This document shows positions 15,648 through 25,337 of a stretch of 64,000 nt of DNA, piece by piece. The notes under the pieces were generated by a model. That model worked only from the letters and a program-made list of their open reading frames with translations. It had not been told where the DNA came from and did no database searches. The position numbers and the translations under genes were made by a program. Within the stretch, counting starts at the first letter, position 1, and each line of letters opens with the position of its first letter. This stretch comes from Saccharospirillum sp040881935 (lineage in GTDB: Bacteria > Pseudomonadota > Gammaproteobacteria > Pseudomonadales > Natronospirillaceae). The stretch lies in the NCBI RefSeq assembly GCF_040881935.1, contig NZ_JBBECH010000020.1, positions 62,001 through 126,000 on the forward strand, written 5' to 3'.

Positions 15648-18206
15648 ATGACCCTACACTCGACGAACACAGTGACACAGACTCCGCGCCAGCTGATCAT
15701 TATCGGCAATGGCATGGTCGGTCATCATACTGCCATGAGCTTCCTGGAATCCACCGGTGATGCGAAAGACTGGGCGATACACATTATCGGCGAAGAACCC
15801 TACAGCGCTTACGACCGGGTGCATTTATCGGAATATTTTCAGGGCAAAACCCACGCCGATCTGGCGCTGGGAACGAGCGAGCAATACCAACGCCTTGGCA
15901 TACACACCCATCTGGGCGTGGCCGCACAATGCATCGATCGCGATGCCAAAACCGTGACCCTGGCTGACGAGTCGGTGCTGCCTTACGACGCTTTGATTCT
16001 GGCCACCGGCTCCTACCCTTTCGTACCCCCGATTCCCGGGCACGATCTGCCTTCCTGTCTGGTTTACCGGACTCTGGATGACCTTGATTCAATTCGCAAT
16101 GCAGCCAGCGATGGCAGTGTCGGCGTTGTCATCGGCGGCGGCTTGCTTGGCCTTGAAGCCGCTAATGCCCTTAAATCACTCGGACTCGAGACTCATGTCA
16201 TTGAGTTCGCGCCACAACTGATGCCGGTGCAGCTCGATAGCGACGCCGGCACCCTGCTGCGCAATAAAATTCAGGCGCTGGGTGTTCAGGCCCACGTCAA
16301 TACCGCGACGAAATCCATTACCACCGACGACCAGGGTCGTACCGTTCTGACCTTTGCCGAGGGCGACCCTCTGGTCACTGACGTGGTGGTTTTTTCCGCT
16401 GGTATTCGCCCTCAGGATACGCTGGCGCGAGACGCTGGTCTGACGCTCGGTGAGCGTGGTGGTGTTGCCATCAACAACCAGTGTCAGACCTCCGACCCGG
16501 CCATTTACGCGGTCGGCGAAGTTGCCTTATGGAACAACGCCATCTTCGGTCTGGTAGCACCCGGTTACCGTATGGCCGAAACCGCCGCGGCCCACCTGGC
16601 CGGTGGCGAAGCTTCGTTCACCGGGGCTGATATGAGTACCAAACTGAAGCTGCTCGGGGTGGATGTCGGTGCCATTGGGGATGCTCATGCCCGCAGTGCC
16701 GGTGCCCTGACCTATCGCTACAGCAACGAGCGTTCTGGTGTTTATCGCAAGCTGGTCACCAGTGCCGATGGCACTCGCCTGCTCGGTGCCATTCTGGTCG
16801 GCGACAACAGCCTGTACGACACCTTGCTGCAGTACTACCTGAACGACATTACCCTGCCGAAAGAACCGGACAGCCTGATTCTACCAAGCAGCGAAGGCGC
16901 GCCCCAGCTGGGTGTCGATGCGCTGCCGGATACTGCCACTCTGTGTTCCTGCCTCAACGTCACCAAAGGCGACGTCATCGGCGCCATCGATGATGGCTGT
17001 TGTTCGCTGGGTGAGGTAAAAACCGAAACCCGGGCCAGCAGCGGCTGCGGTGGTTGCGCCGCCATGCTGAAACAGGTGGTCGACGCGACACTGGAAGCAC
17101 GCGGTGTCGAAGTCGATCATTCGTTGTGTGAACACTTCCGCTACACCCGCCAGGAATTGTTCTATCTGGTGCAGGTCGGACAGATCAAAACCTTTGATGC
17201 CCTGATTCATGAGCATGGCCAGGGCCTCGGATGCGACATTTGCAAACCCACCGTGGCCTCCATTCTCGCCAGTTGCTGGAATGAAGGCGTGCTGGAACCG
17301 GCCCATGTCAAATTGCAGGACACCAACGACACCTTTCTGGCCAACATGCAAAAAGACGGTACTTACTCAGTGGTACCGCGCATCGCTGGCGGTGAAATCA
17401 CCGCCGATAAACTGATTGTGATCGGCGAAGTCGCCAAAGAATACGACCTGTACACCAAGATCACCGGCGGCCAGCGCGTCGATTTGTTCGGTGCCCAGTT
17501 GCACCAGTTACCCGCTATCTGGAAACGGCTGATCGACGCCGGATTTGAAACCGGCCAGGCCTATGGCAAGTCGGTACGCACAGTGAAATCCTGCGTCGGC
17601 AGCACCTGGTGCCGTTATGGCCAGCAGGACAGCGTCGGTATGGCCATTTTATTGGAGAACCGTTACAAGGGCCTGCGCGCGCCGCACAAGCTGAAATTCG
17701 CGGTCTCCGGCTGCACCCGCGAATGCGCTGAGGCGCAGAGCAAGGACATCGGTGTTATAGCCACCGAGCACGGCTGGAACCTGTACGTCTGCGGTAACGG
17801 CGGTATGAAACCGCGCCATGCCGATCTGTTTGCGACCGATCTCGACGACGTCACCCTGATCAAAACCATCGACCGGCTGCTGATGTTCTACATCAAAACC
17901 GCCGACCGTTTGCAACGCACCGCCCGCTGGATGGAAAACCTGGAAGGCGGTCTCGACTACCTGAAAGACGTCATCCTCAACGACTCATTGCAACTGAATG
18001 ATGACCTGGAACACCAGATGGCACGCATCGTTGAATCTTACGAGTGCGAGTGGAAGGCTGTGCTCGACGACCCGGAAAAACTGAAACGCTTCCGCACCTT
18101 CGTCAACAACGACAGTGCCGACAGCAACGTGGTGTTTGTTAAGGAACGCGAGCAGATTCGCCCGGCCCGGGACGACGAAAAAGCCAAGTTGATTGCGACC
18201 GCCTGA
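15648..18206 (+). CDS. nirB: Assimilatory nitrite reductase [NAD(P)H], large subunit
   Basis: NirB reduces nitrite to ammonium in the cytoplasm. The 852 residues contain FAD and NAD folds (IIIGNGMVGHHTAMSFL; VGVVIGGGLLGLEAANALKS), a [2Fe-2S] BFD-like domain with cysteines at about 433, 435, 467 and 470 (CSCLNV; SSGCGGC), and the sirohaem/[4Fe-4S] site with C649, C655, C689 and C693 (SCVGSTWC; SGCTREC). All key ligands are present and the length is normal for NirB. It starts 10 bp after the oxidoreductase gene behind TAGGAGA. Confidence 0.96.
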   Translation: MTLHSTNTVTQTPRQLIIIGNGMVGHHTAMSFLESTGDAKDWAIHIIGEEPYSAYDRVHLSEYFQGKTHADLALGTSEQYQRLGIHTHLGVAAQCIDRDAKTVTLADESVLPYDALILATGSYPFVPPIPGHDLPSCLVYRTLDDLDSIRNAASDGSVGVVIGGGLLGLEAANALKSLGLETHVIEFAPQLMPVQLDSDAGTLLRNKIQALGVQAHVNTATKSITTDDQGRTVLTFAEGDPLVTDVVVFSAGIRPQDTLARDAGLTLGERGGVAINNQCQTSDPAIYAVGEVALWNNAIFGLVAPGYRMAETAAAHLAGGEASFTGADMSTKLKLLGVDVGAIGDAHARSAGALTYRYSNERSGVYRKLVTSADGTRLLGAILVGDNSLYDTLLQYYLNDITLPKEPDSLILPSSEGAPQLGVDALPDTATLCSCLNVTKGDVIGAIDDGCCSLGEVKTETRASSGCGGCAAMLKQVVDATLEARGVEVDHSLCEHFRYTRQELFYLVQVGQIKTFDALIHEHGQGLGCDICKPTVASILASCWNEGVLEPAHVKLQDTNDTFLANMQKDGTYSVVPRIAGGEITADKLIVIGEVAKEYDLYTKITGGQRVDLFGAQLHQLPAIWKRLIDAGFETGQAYGKSVRTVKSCVGSTWCRYGQQDSVGMAILLENRYKGLRAPHKLKFAVSGCTRECAEAQSKDIGVIATEHGWNLYVCGNGGMKPRHADLFATDLDDVTLIKTIDRLLMFYIKTADRLQRTARWMENLEGGLDYLKDVILNDSLQLNDDLEHQMARIVESYECEWKAVLDDPEKLKRFRTFVNNDSADSNVVFVKEREQIRPARDDEKAKLIATA

Positions 18207-18216
18207 GGAAACCGAC

Positions 18217-18591
18217 ATGACCGCCAATGCCCAACCACATATAACCGACCAATCGCAGAAATCCAGCCCCTGGGTTCACATTTGCCAGGTCGATGATCTG
18301 GTGCCCGATTCAGGAGTGGCCGCACTGGTACTCGGCCAACAGATTGCGCTGTTTTTTCTGAGTGAAACACAGCAAGTCTATGCGATCGCCAACCAGGATC
18401 CGGCCAGTGGTGCCAGCGTGATGGCACGGGGTATTCTCGGTGACCTTAACGGAGAAACCGTGGTCGCCGCACCGTTGTACAAACATCATTTCTCGCTGAA
18501 AACCGGTCGCTGCCTGGAAAACGAGGACTGGCAAGTCCGGGTCTGGCCAGCGCGCATTGTCGATGGCCAGGTCGAGATTGAGTGGGTATGA
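18217..18591 (+). CDS. nirD: Nitrite reductase small subunit NirD
   Basis: The 124-residue protein has a Rieske-type fold but no Cys-His cluster ligands, as is usual for NirD, which supports NirB activity. Recognisable parts are WVHICQVDDLVPDSGVAALV, QVYAIANQDPASGA and APLYKHHFSLKTGRCLE. ATG at 18217 follows TGAGGAAACC. It lies 11 bp after nirB and its stop overlaps the nasA start (ATGA), indicating translational coupling. Confidence 0.92.
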   Translation: MTANAQPHITDQSQKSSPWVHICQVDDLVPDSGVAALVLGQQIALFFLSETQQVYAIANQDPASGASVMARGILGDLNGETVVAAPLYKHHFSLKTGRCLENEDWQVRVWPARIVDGQVEIEWV

Positions 18592-21245
18592 CCGATCGGA
18601 GTCTGCACACCACCTGCGCTTATTGCGGCGTTGGCTGTGGGGTGGAAATACCCCGGGCCGGGGACCGCGATATTCAGGTCAGCGGGCTGGCCAACCACCC
18701 GGCCAACCTGGGCCGACTCTGCGTTAAGGGAACTCATCTGGGTGAAGTCCTGCCTTTGCAGCAGCGCCTGCTACGGCCCCAGTTGGCCGGGAAAACCGTC
18801 AGTTGGGACACCGCTCTCGACTTTATCAGCCAGAAAATTGACCGGGCCCGCACCGATTTCGGATCGGACAGCCTGGGGTTCTATCTCTCCGGGCAATTAC
18901 TGACTGAAGATTATTACGTTGCCAACAAACTCGCCAAAGGCTTTCTCGGCACGGCGAATCTGGATACCAATTCGCGGCTGTGCATGTCGTCGGCCGTTGC
19001 TGCCTATCAGCAATCGCTGGGCGAAGATGCGGTTCCCGGTTGTTATGAAGACCTGGAACAGGCTGACCTGGTGATTCTGGTTGGCTCCAACCTCGCCTGG
19101 GCACACCCGGTGCTGTTTCAGCGCTTGCAGGCGGCGCGCAAAACCCGGCCGCAAATGCGCCTGGTGGTGATCGACCCGCGTGCGACCGATACCAGCCGTG
19201 CCGCCGATCTGCATTTGCCGCTCAAACCCGGTACCGATGGCCGTTTATTCAATGGCGCCCTGGCCTGGCTGGCCGACCAGAACGCTCTGGATGCTGAATT
19301 CATCAAACAGCACACTGAACAATTTGACGAAACCCTGGCCGCTGCCCGCCAGCATGCGGTTTCAAACTGGGCGGCCCTGGCTGACGATTGCGACCTGTCA
19401 CTGGCCGACCTGCTGCAATTTTTTGACTGGCTGAAGGACACACCCAGAACCGTCACCGCCTGGTCTATGGGGATTAACCAGAGCCGCTCTGGTGTCGCCA
19501 AAAGTCAGGCGATCATTAACCTGCATTTGGCAACCGGTCGCATCGGTAAGGTCGGTGCCACGCCCTTCTCCATCACCGGCCAGCCCAATGCTATGGGAGG
19601 CCGTGAAGTCGGTGGCCTGGCCAATCAACTGGCCAGTCACCGCGGGTTCACGCAGGCCGATTGTGACGCCGTTGCCCGGTTCTGGGAGGCCCCCAACATG
19701 GCTCGTACACCGGGCCTGAAAGCGGTGGATCTGTTTAAAGCGGCTGCCCGGGGTGAGATCAAAGTGCTTTGGATCATGGCCACCAACCCACTGGCCAGCC
19801 TGCCCGATGCCAACCGGGTACGGGAAGCGCTGGCCCGGGTAGAGACCGTCATCGTCTCCGATGTCGTGACCGACAACGACACCCTGGCTTATGCCGATCT
19901 GGTATTGCCGGCACTCGCCTGGGGCGAAAAAGACGGCACCGTCACCAACTCCGAACGCTGCCTGTCACGTCAGCGTGGTTTTCTACTGCCTCCCGGTGAA
20001 GCGCGCCCCGATTGGTGGGCGCTGACCCAGGTAGGTCAACGGCTAGGTTTCAGGGCCGCCTTTGATTACGACTCTGCCGCAGACATCTTCGTTGAACATG
20101 CGGCGCTCAGCGCCTTTGAACCGGCCCCCAACCGCCAGTTTAATTTACAGCCATTAAAGAACCTCACGGCGCGCGAATACGACAATCTGGCACCGATGCA
20201 ATGGCCTTTTGAGGCCGATGGCTGCCCCCGTGCACGCCTTTTCAGCGATGGTTGCTTCGCCACGCCCAATGGCCGCGCCCGTTTTATACCGGTCGCGCCC
20301 GCCGAGCCCGATGCCGCCGCTGGCCAGCTACGACTGAACACCGGTCGCCTGCGTGATCAGTGGCACACCATGACCCGCACCGGCCTGGTGAATCGGCTTG
20401 GTCAGCACCGCCCAGATTTCTGCATTACCCTACACCCGGCCGATGCCGCCGAACGTGGGCTGACAGCAGGCCAACCGGTACGCATCAGCAATGCCCTGGG
20501 CCACTTTGTGGCACTGCTGGCCATAGACACCGGTCAGCGACGCGGGGATGCCTTTGCACCCATGCACTGGAACGCCACCTTTGCCGCCGAAGGCGGAGTT
20601 ACCCGGGTTATTCCGGCCATCGTCGACCCGCAGTCGGGCCAGCCAGAAGCCAAACATGCCTTAATTGACGTGGAACCCTTACCCGTACGCTGCTCGGGTA
20701 TTTACATCGGGGAGCATCTGCCTGAGCCATTAGCACAATCTGCCATCTGGTTTAAACGGTCTCTGGGCCAACAATGGCTGTGGTCATTGTTTTATGCTGA
20801 ACAGAAGGTGACTGAACTGGCTAGTCTATGGCAATCCATCGCGCCGGAAAACAGCGTGACGCTGAGTGACTCCGGTCACCACTGGTTTCATCAGGCTAGC
20901 CTGCCCGGTCAGTCGCCCGGCTTCTGGCTGGCCCTGGGCGATCAGTATCGACCTGAGGTAGATACCGACTGGCTGATAGAACACTGGCAAGTCAGTGACG
21001 TAGCACTGGATGACTGGCTAGCGGGCAAGCCGGGTAAAGCGGACCCCCGTGGCAATCTGATCTGTACCTGCTATTCGGTGTATGACAGAGACATTCAGGG
21101 TTACCTTGAACAACACCCGGGTGCCAGGTTGGCCGACGTACAACACGAATTGAAGTGCAGTACCCAGTGCGGCAGCTGTCTGGAGGAAGTCACGGGCCTG
21201 GTACAACAATGCAGTCTTCGCTCATCCGCCGTCGAGACGGCTTAG
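18588..21245 (+). CDS. nasA: Assimilatory nitrate reductase catalytic subunit NasA
   Basis: The 885-residue molybdopterin enzyme reduces nitrate to nitrite in the cytoplasm. C10, C13, C17 and C45 (TTCAYCGVGC; LCVKG) bind a [4Fe-4S] cluster, and C132 in NSRLCMSSAVA is the likely Mo ligand. The bis-MGD domains follow (WSMGINQSRSGV; GQPNAMGGREVGGLANQL; ATNPLASLPDA). The last ~65 residues add a BFD-like [2Fe-2S] domain with C826, C828, C857, C861 and C864, typical of NasA enzymes that take electrons from NADH-linked partners. No signal peptide is present, as expected for the assimilatory type. ATG at 18588 overlaps the nirD stop. Confidence 0.95.
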   Translation: MTDRSLHTTCAYCGVGCGVEIPRAGDRDIQVSGLANHPANLGRLCVKGTHLGEVLPLQQRLLRPQLAGKTVSWDTALDFISQKIDRARTDFGSDSLGFYLSGQLLTEDYYVANKLAKGFLGTANLDTNSRLCMSSAVAAYQQSLGEDAVPGCYEDLEQADLVILVGSNLAWAHPVLFQRLQAARKTRPQMRLVVIDPRATDTSRAADLHLPLKPGTDGRLFNGALAWLADQNALDAEFIKQHTEQFDETLAAARQHAVSNWAALADDCDLSLADLLQFFDWLKDTPRTVTAWSMGINQSRSGVAKSQAIINLHLATGRIGKVGATPFSITGQPNAMGGREVGGLANQLASHRGFTQADCDAVARFWEAPNMARTPGLKAVDLFKAAARGEIKVLWIMATNPLASLPDANRVREALARVETVIVSDVVTDNDTLAYADLVLPALAWGEKDGTVTNSERCLSRQRGFLLPPGEARPDWWALTQVGQRLGFRAAFDYDSAADIFVEHAALSAFEPAPNRQFNLQPLKNLTAREYDNLAPMQWPFEADGCPRARLFSDGCFATPNGRARFIPVAPAEPDAAAGQLRLNTGRLRDQWHTMTRTGLVNRLGQHRPDFCITLHPADAAERGLTAGQPVRISNALGHFVALLAIDTGQRRGDAFAPMHWNATFAAEGGVTRVIPAIVDPQSGQPEAKHALIDVEPLPVRCSGIYIGEHLPEPLAQSAIWFKRSLGQQWLWSLFYAEQKVTELASLWQSIAPENSVTLSDSGHHWFHQASLPGQSPGFWLALGDQYRPEVDTDWLIEHWQVSDVALDDWLAGKPGKADPRGNLICTCYSVYDRDIQGYLEQHPGARLADVQHELKCSTQCGSCLEEVTGLVQQCSLRSSAVETA

Positions 21246-21247
21246 AA

Positions 21248-22492
21248 TTACTGCAACCCCTGCAAGGCATTCTCAACATTAACCCCGGCCACCAGCATGC
21301 CAATTAGCTCACCGGAGGAATCATGAATCGGCAATGCAATCTGAGACAAAAACCGGCGAGTGGACTCATCATAGGAAATAGCATCTATCTGAACCGGTTG
21401 ACGCCGGGTAACAATGGCGTCAAAAGGGCCTTCATCGCCCTGAAACCAATCCGATGTTACATTGCCGGCCCCTATCGTCACGCCATGTACATCGGTAATA
21501 AACAGTTCGCTGAACACCCCCTGAGACTGGCGACGAATAAACTCCAACCGGGTCGAGAGGTCCCGGCTCAGCACCTCTCCGATCAAGTCAAAATCACCGG
21601 TTCGAACTTCGTCGACCCATTGCCGGTCGATCCGGTTGATCTCACCAGCGCTTAAATGCCGATTGCGCGCGTTAGCCTGCAAGACCGGTTCGCGCACCCA
21701 GTCAGAAACCAGCCATCGGGATAATGGGTCAACCAGCTTAGACAGCGACCGCTCATTTTTATCCGTTAGCGAAATCTGTTCGATTCGACAGCCCGTTGCC
21801 GCTGCGTTAAAAGCAACCATGAAACCGGGATGCTCGTTTGAGAACGCATCTGTGATGTAAAGACCAAGCGGGATAAACCCCACAAAGCGCTTGTTAATCG
21901 CCGAGAGCTCACCATTCAGGCGGGCTACCGCTTCATCAAAAACAGACTCACTGATCAATAGATGCTGTGCTCGCCCTGCCAGGAAAGCCCGCACCAGACT
22001 GTCGGTCGACGAAACGCTGAAGAACTCTGAAAAGCCCTGGCTTTGTAGCCAGATCGCCTGATAGGTACCATCCATAACCAGAACCGTTTCGTTTTTCAGG
22101 TCACTGAGCGTCACATCGGATACATCGTCCAGGCTGTACCAGTACCAGGATTCCAACATCAGCGGATCGGACAACCCTGCAAAATCGTCACTGCTGGCGT
22201 TTTGAACATACAAAAACCAGCCATCTATTTCACCACGATGGGCCAGGCGAACCACTCTGGGCCAGGGTGCAATAACGGTTTGGAACTGATAGTCGGGCAA
22301 TTGATCGAACACACAATCGAGGGTGTGTTTAGCGTTGCCCTGCAACACCTGCTCAGACGTTTCAAACAAATAGGGAGGCATGATGTCCGTGCCCAGTCGC
22401 AACGTCGTCTCCGCCTGAACCGCGCCGGTAAGGCCAAATAAACAGAAGCACGACATTGCTGAAAGCCGGGTAATCAGGAAAAACGGACGCAT
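21248..22492 (-). CDS. Secreted solute-binding protein with C-terminal sensor-like domain
   Basis: The 414-residue protein has a signal sequence (SAMSCFCLFGLTGAVQA), then an SBP family 3 binding domain (TTLRLGTDIMPPYLFE, residues about 29-255). The C-terminal part, from about 275, reads like a PDC/Cache module: RRQSQGVFSELFITDVHGV, DWFQGDEGPFDAI and ALPIHDSSGELIGMLVAGVN. There is no transmembrane anchor or signalling domain after it. It may be a periplasmic co-receptor or a sensor that lost its output part. It converges on nasA with a 2-bp gap and no terminator between them. Confidence 0.7.
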   Translation of the reverse strand: MRPFFLITRLSAMSCFCLFGLTGAVQAETTLRLGTDIMPPYLFETSEQVLQGNAKHTLDCVFDQLPDYQFQTVIAPWPRVVRLAHRGEIDGWFLYVQNASSDDFAGLSDPLMLESWYWYSLDDVSDVTLSDLKNETVLVMDGTYQAIWLQSQGFSEFFSVSSTDSLVRAFLAGRAQHLLISESVFDEAVARLNGELSAINKRFVGFIPLGLYITDAFSNEHPGFMVAFNAAATGCRIEQISLTDKNERSLSKLVDPLSRWLVSDWVREPVLQANARNRHLSAGEINRIDRQWVDEVRTGDFDLIGEVLSRDLSTRLEFIRRQSQGVFSELFITDVHGVTIGAGNVTSDWFQGDEGPFDAIVTRRQPVQIDAISYDESTRRFLSQIALPIHDSSGELIGMLVAGVNVENALQGLQ

Positions 22493-22498
22493 CAGTAC

Positions 22499-22522
22499 CT
22501 ACTTATTTCATAGAATAAGTAG
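22499..22522. promoter_or_regulatory. Perfect AT-rich palindrome in the 5' region of the secreted binding protein gene
   Basis: CTACTTATT (22499-22507) and AATAAGTAG (22514-22522) form a 9-bp perfect inverted repeat 6 bp upstream of the start codon at 22492. It could be an operator or an RNA hairpin near the ribosome site; there is no T run. Confidence 0.5.
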
Positions 22523-22586
22523 AGTGTAGTGCGATTTTTGGAAAAGCACAGTGCCTCCGGCGGGCGAAGGCACTGTCGAGACCGGA

Positions 22587-23960
22587 TCAGCCGCCCTGTT
22601 TCGGGCCTATCCAGACTTGCTGCGCGTTAACGAACTCACGAATACCGTGGGGTCCCAACTCCCGGCCCATACCCGAGCGCTTGATGCCGCCACTGGGCAA
22701 ACGCGGGTCGGTTTTCACAATACCATTGACCGCTACCTGGCCCACTTCAAGACGGCGCGCAATGGCCTCGCCGCGATCGGCCTTCGTCCATATGGCAGCC
22801 GCCAGGCCGTAGTCGCTGTTGTTGGCAATGGCAATGGCCTGCTCTTCGTTCTCGGCTTTCATCACCACCGCGACCGGGCCAAAGGTTTCCTCGCAGCTGG
22901 CCACCATGGTCTCAGTGACGTCCACCAGCAGCGTGACCGGATAGAAATAGCCTGGCCCCGATGGCAACTCGCCACCAAGCAAACACCGCGCTCCAGCTTC
23001 CATCGAAGCCGTAACCTGGCCATGCAGGTTATCGCGAAGTTCCGCCCGGGCGATCGGGCCTATATCGGTGGTTTCCTCTCGCGGGTCTCCCATATTCAAT
23101 TTAGCCAGACGTTCATGCAGCTTTTCGACCAGGCTGTCATACACCGGCGCTTCGACAATAATTCGCTTGGCGGCGATGCAACTCTGGCCAGCATTGATAA
23201 TGCGCGACAGCGTAATGATGTCGGCCGCTTCGTCCAGGTTGGCATCCGCCAGCACGATACAGGGGTCTGAGCCACCCAGTTCCAGTACTGAATGTTTGAT
23301 CTCTGAAGCCGCAATCGAAGCCACGGCACCGCCGCCTTTTTCCGACCCGGTAAAGGACACTGCCTGTATCCGTTTATCACGGATAACCGCTTCGACGGCG
23401 GGCGTTTCCAATGGCAAATTCTGAAAAATATCAGCCGGAGCACCAGCCTGCACAAACAGATCAGCAATCGCCTGGGCACAGGCAGGCACGTGCGGATCAT
23501 GTTTCATCACGCAAGTATTGCCCGCCATCAATGTCGGGGCAGCATAGCGAAACGCCAGCCAGAAGGGAGCGTTCCAGGGCAGGATACCGAGGATTACACC
23601 CAAAGGGAGGTGCTGTACGTAACTGAGCGTGGCATCGGAAGCCAGAGTCTCGGGTTGCAAATAGGCTTCACCATGCTCGGCATAGTGCTCGGCACACCAG
23701 GCCGATTTGATCACCTCGGCGCGGGCCTCCTTGATCGGTTTGCCCATCTCCTCGGTCATCAGCACAGCCAGACGATCAACGTCATCGCGCATTAATTTGG
23801 CCACGGCCAGCAACACCCCGGCACGGTCGCTGTAAGAGCGAGCGCGCCAGCTTTTGAAGGCCGTTTCGGCTCGCGCCAGGATATCCTCAACCTGCGCGGG
23901 CGTGGCCGCAGGCACTTCATGCAGAAGCTTGCCTGTGGAAGGATCTGTGGCGGTCAACAT
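22587..23960 (-). CDS. doeC: Aldehyde dehydrogenase, probable aspartate-semialdehyde dehydrogenase of ectoine catabolism
   Basis: The 457-residue NAD(P)-dependent aldehyde dehydrogenase is of the short Sad/YneI (succinate-semialdehyde) type. It has the N-terminal segment TDPSTGKLLHEVPAATPAQV, GILPWNAPFW, the glutamate of LELGGSDP and the catalytic cysteine in INAGQSCIAAKR. Last gene of an operon with ectoine hydrolase and diaminobutyrate transaminase candidates, it probably oxidises L-aspartate-semialdehyde to aspartate (DoeC step). Succinate-semialdehyde is the alternative substrate. ATG at 23960 is preferred, 7 nt after GGAG; the in-frame ATG at 23966 is too close to it. Confidence 0.75.
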   Translation of the reverse strand: MLTATDPSTGKLLHEVPAATPAQVEDILARAETAFKSWRARSYSDRAGVLLAVAKLMRDDVDRLAVLMTEEMGKPIKEARAEVIKSAWCAEHYAEHGEAYLQPETLASDATLSYVQHLPLGVILGILPWNAPFWLAFRYAAPTLMAGNTCVMKHDPHVPACAQAIADLFVQAGAPADIFQNLPLETPAVEAVIRDKRIQAVSFTGSEKGGGAVASIAASEIKHSVLELGGSDPCIVLADANLDEAADIITLSRIINAGQSCIAAKRIIVEAPVYDSLVEKLHERLAKLNMGDPREETTDIGPIARAELRDNLHGQVTASMEAGARCLLGGELPSGPGYFYPVTLLVDVTETMVASCEETFGPVAVVMKAENEEQAIAIANNSDYGLAAAIWTKADRGEAIARRLEVGQVAVNGIVKTDPRLPSGGIKRSGMGRELGPHGIREFVNAQQVWIGPKQGG

Positions 23961-23990
23961 TATCATTCTCCTCACCTGGTCGATAATTGC

Positions 23991-25337
23991 TTAAGAGCTC
24001 GCAGCCTCTTGGCTGACTTTGCCGGCTTTGGCGCTGGACTTGTCTTTCTTGCCGGTGCGCTTTGCATCCGCCGTATTGTTATTGGCCTGGGTCTGCGGTT
24101 CGCTGCTTAACGCATTGCCCGAGACATCGGTCAGCCTAGCCGGAGTATTGGCACTGAGTTCACGTGCTGCGAATTCTGGCTTGACGATAAAATCCTCATC
24201 CAGACTGAAGAAGGATTCGCAGCCCCGGCTGGTCACATAAACAGTGTCTGAAATGCCCACCGTCTTGTTACCATCGACGCCCCACATCCAGGGAATGATG
24301 TGAAAGGTCATGCCTTCGCGCAGCACTTGCGAATCGCCCTGTTTCAGACTGATGATATAGCCTTCATCCCAACTCGGCGGAAAGGCGATGCCGATCGAAT
24401 AGCCGGAACGGGTGACCAGACGGGCGCCCACGTCGTTGTCGGTAATGATGTTGCGCACCAGGTTATCGACATCCGACACGGTAAGCCCGGGTCGTATCAG
24501 CTTTTTAACTTCACGCAACGCATGCTTCATGCGCTCCTGGGCGTGGTGCATCGACTCCGACAAATCGCCCAGTACGATGGTGCGCATCATGGCGGTGTGA
24601 TAGCGGCGATAACAGCCGCCGACTTCCAGAAACACATGCTCACCCGGCTGAACCGTTCGGCCTTCCCAGGTCGCGTGACCAATCATCGAACGCGGCCCGG
24701 ACGTAACGTACGGCATCACCGCCGGCGGTTCACCACCGGCACGAAACATGGCAGCCGAAATAGCCGCACCGATGTCGTTTTCGGTCGCACCGGCTACCGT
24801 GGCTTCGAAACCGGCTTTGATGCCAGCTTCAGTTGCCCGGGCCGCTTTACGCATGACATCCAGTTCAGCAGCAGACTTGCAAATCCGGCCTTCTTCGACA
24901 ATGCCAAAACAATCGTTCAGGGAACCATCGAGGAAGGTGGTGTGAATGCTGTCCTGGTGATAGGCCGGGAAAAAATAGCTGTTGCGCTCGTAGCCAATGC
25001 TTTTTCCGTTCAGTCCAAACTCACGCAACGCCTCGACCAGCATCTGGATCGCGTCACCCGTATCCGGGTAGGGGCGGGTTCGTTCCACCCAGGTTCGGGC
25101 ATGGACGTTAGACTCTTCCAGTGCCCGGGTGATCATGAAGGGTTCGTCTTCCAGTGGCACAACCAGAGCCTGAAAGAACGAATACCCTGTAGTCTGATAA
25201 TCGGTCAGATACATCAGGTTTTCCGGATCGGTGATCACCACCGCGTCCAGCAGCCGACTGGCCATACGTTCACGCAGACCTTCCAGTCGACGCACATACT
25301 CGTCGAACGGAAAGGTCATGTCTTCGCGTTGTTTCAT
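23991..25337 (-). CDS. doeA: Ectoine hydrolase-like M24 family protein
   Basis: The 448-residue creatinase/prolidase-fold protein (M24) probably opens the ectoine ring to N-acetyl-diaminobutyrate. The N-terminal domain reads MASRLLDAVVITDPENLMYL; the catalytic domain contains GPRSMIGHATWEGR, VFLEVGGCYRRYHTAMMRT and GMTFHIIPWMWG. The aspartates that bind metal in true M24 aminopeptidases are replaced (E and H in VFLEVGG...YHTAMMRT), as expected for non-metal members such as creatinase and EutD/DoeA. The ATG overlaps the transaminase stop by 4 bp. Odd point: about 50 extra C-terminal residues are Ala/Lys/Ser-rich and low in complexity (for example TGKKDKSSAKAGK). Confidence 0.78.
   Translation of the reverse strand: MKQREDMTFPFDEYVRRLEGLRERMASRLLDAVVITDPENLMYLTDYQTTGYSFFQALVVPLEDEPFMITRALEESNVHARTWVERTRPYPDTGDAIQMLVEALREFGLNGKSIGYERNSYFFPAYHQDSIHTTFLDGSLNDCFGIVEEGRICKSAAELDVMRKAARATEAGIKAGFEATVAGATENDIGAAISAAMFRAGGEPPAVMPYVTSGPRSMIGHATWEGRTVQPGEHVFLEVGGCYRRYHTAMMRTIVLGDLSESMHHAQERMKHALREVKKLIRPGLTVSDVDNLVRNIITDNDVGARLVTRSGYSIGIAFPPSWDEGYIISLKQGDSQVLREGMTFHIIPWMWGVDGNKTVGISDTVYVTSRGCESFFSLDEDFIVKPEFAARELSANTPARLTDVSGNALSSEPQTQANNNTADAKRTGKKDKSSAKAGKVSQEAASS

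Noticed and set aside
22551..23270. Plus-strand open frame of 239 codons
   Set aside because: It is antisense to the aldehyde dehydrogenase gene doeC, with no coding features of its own.
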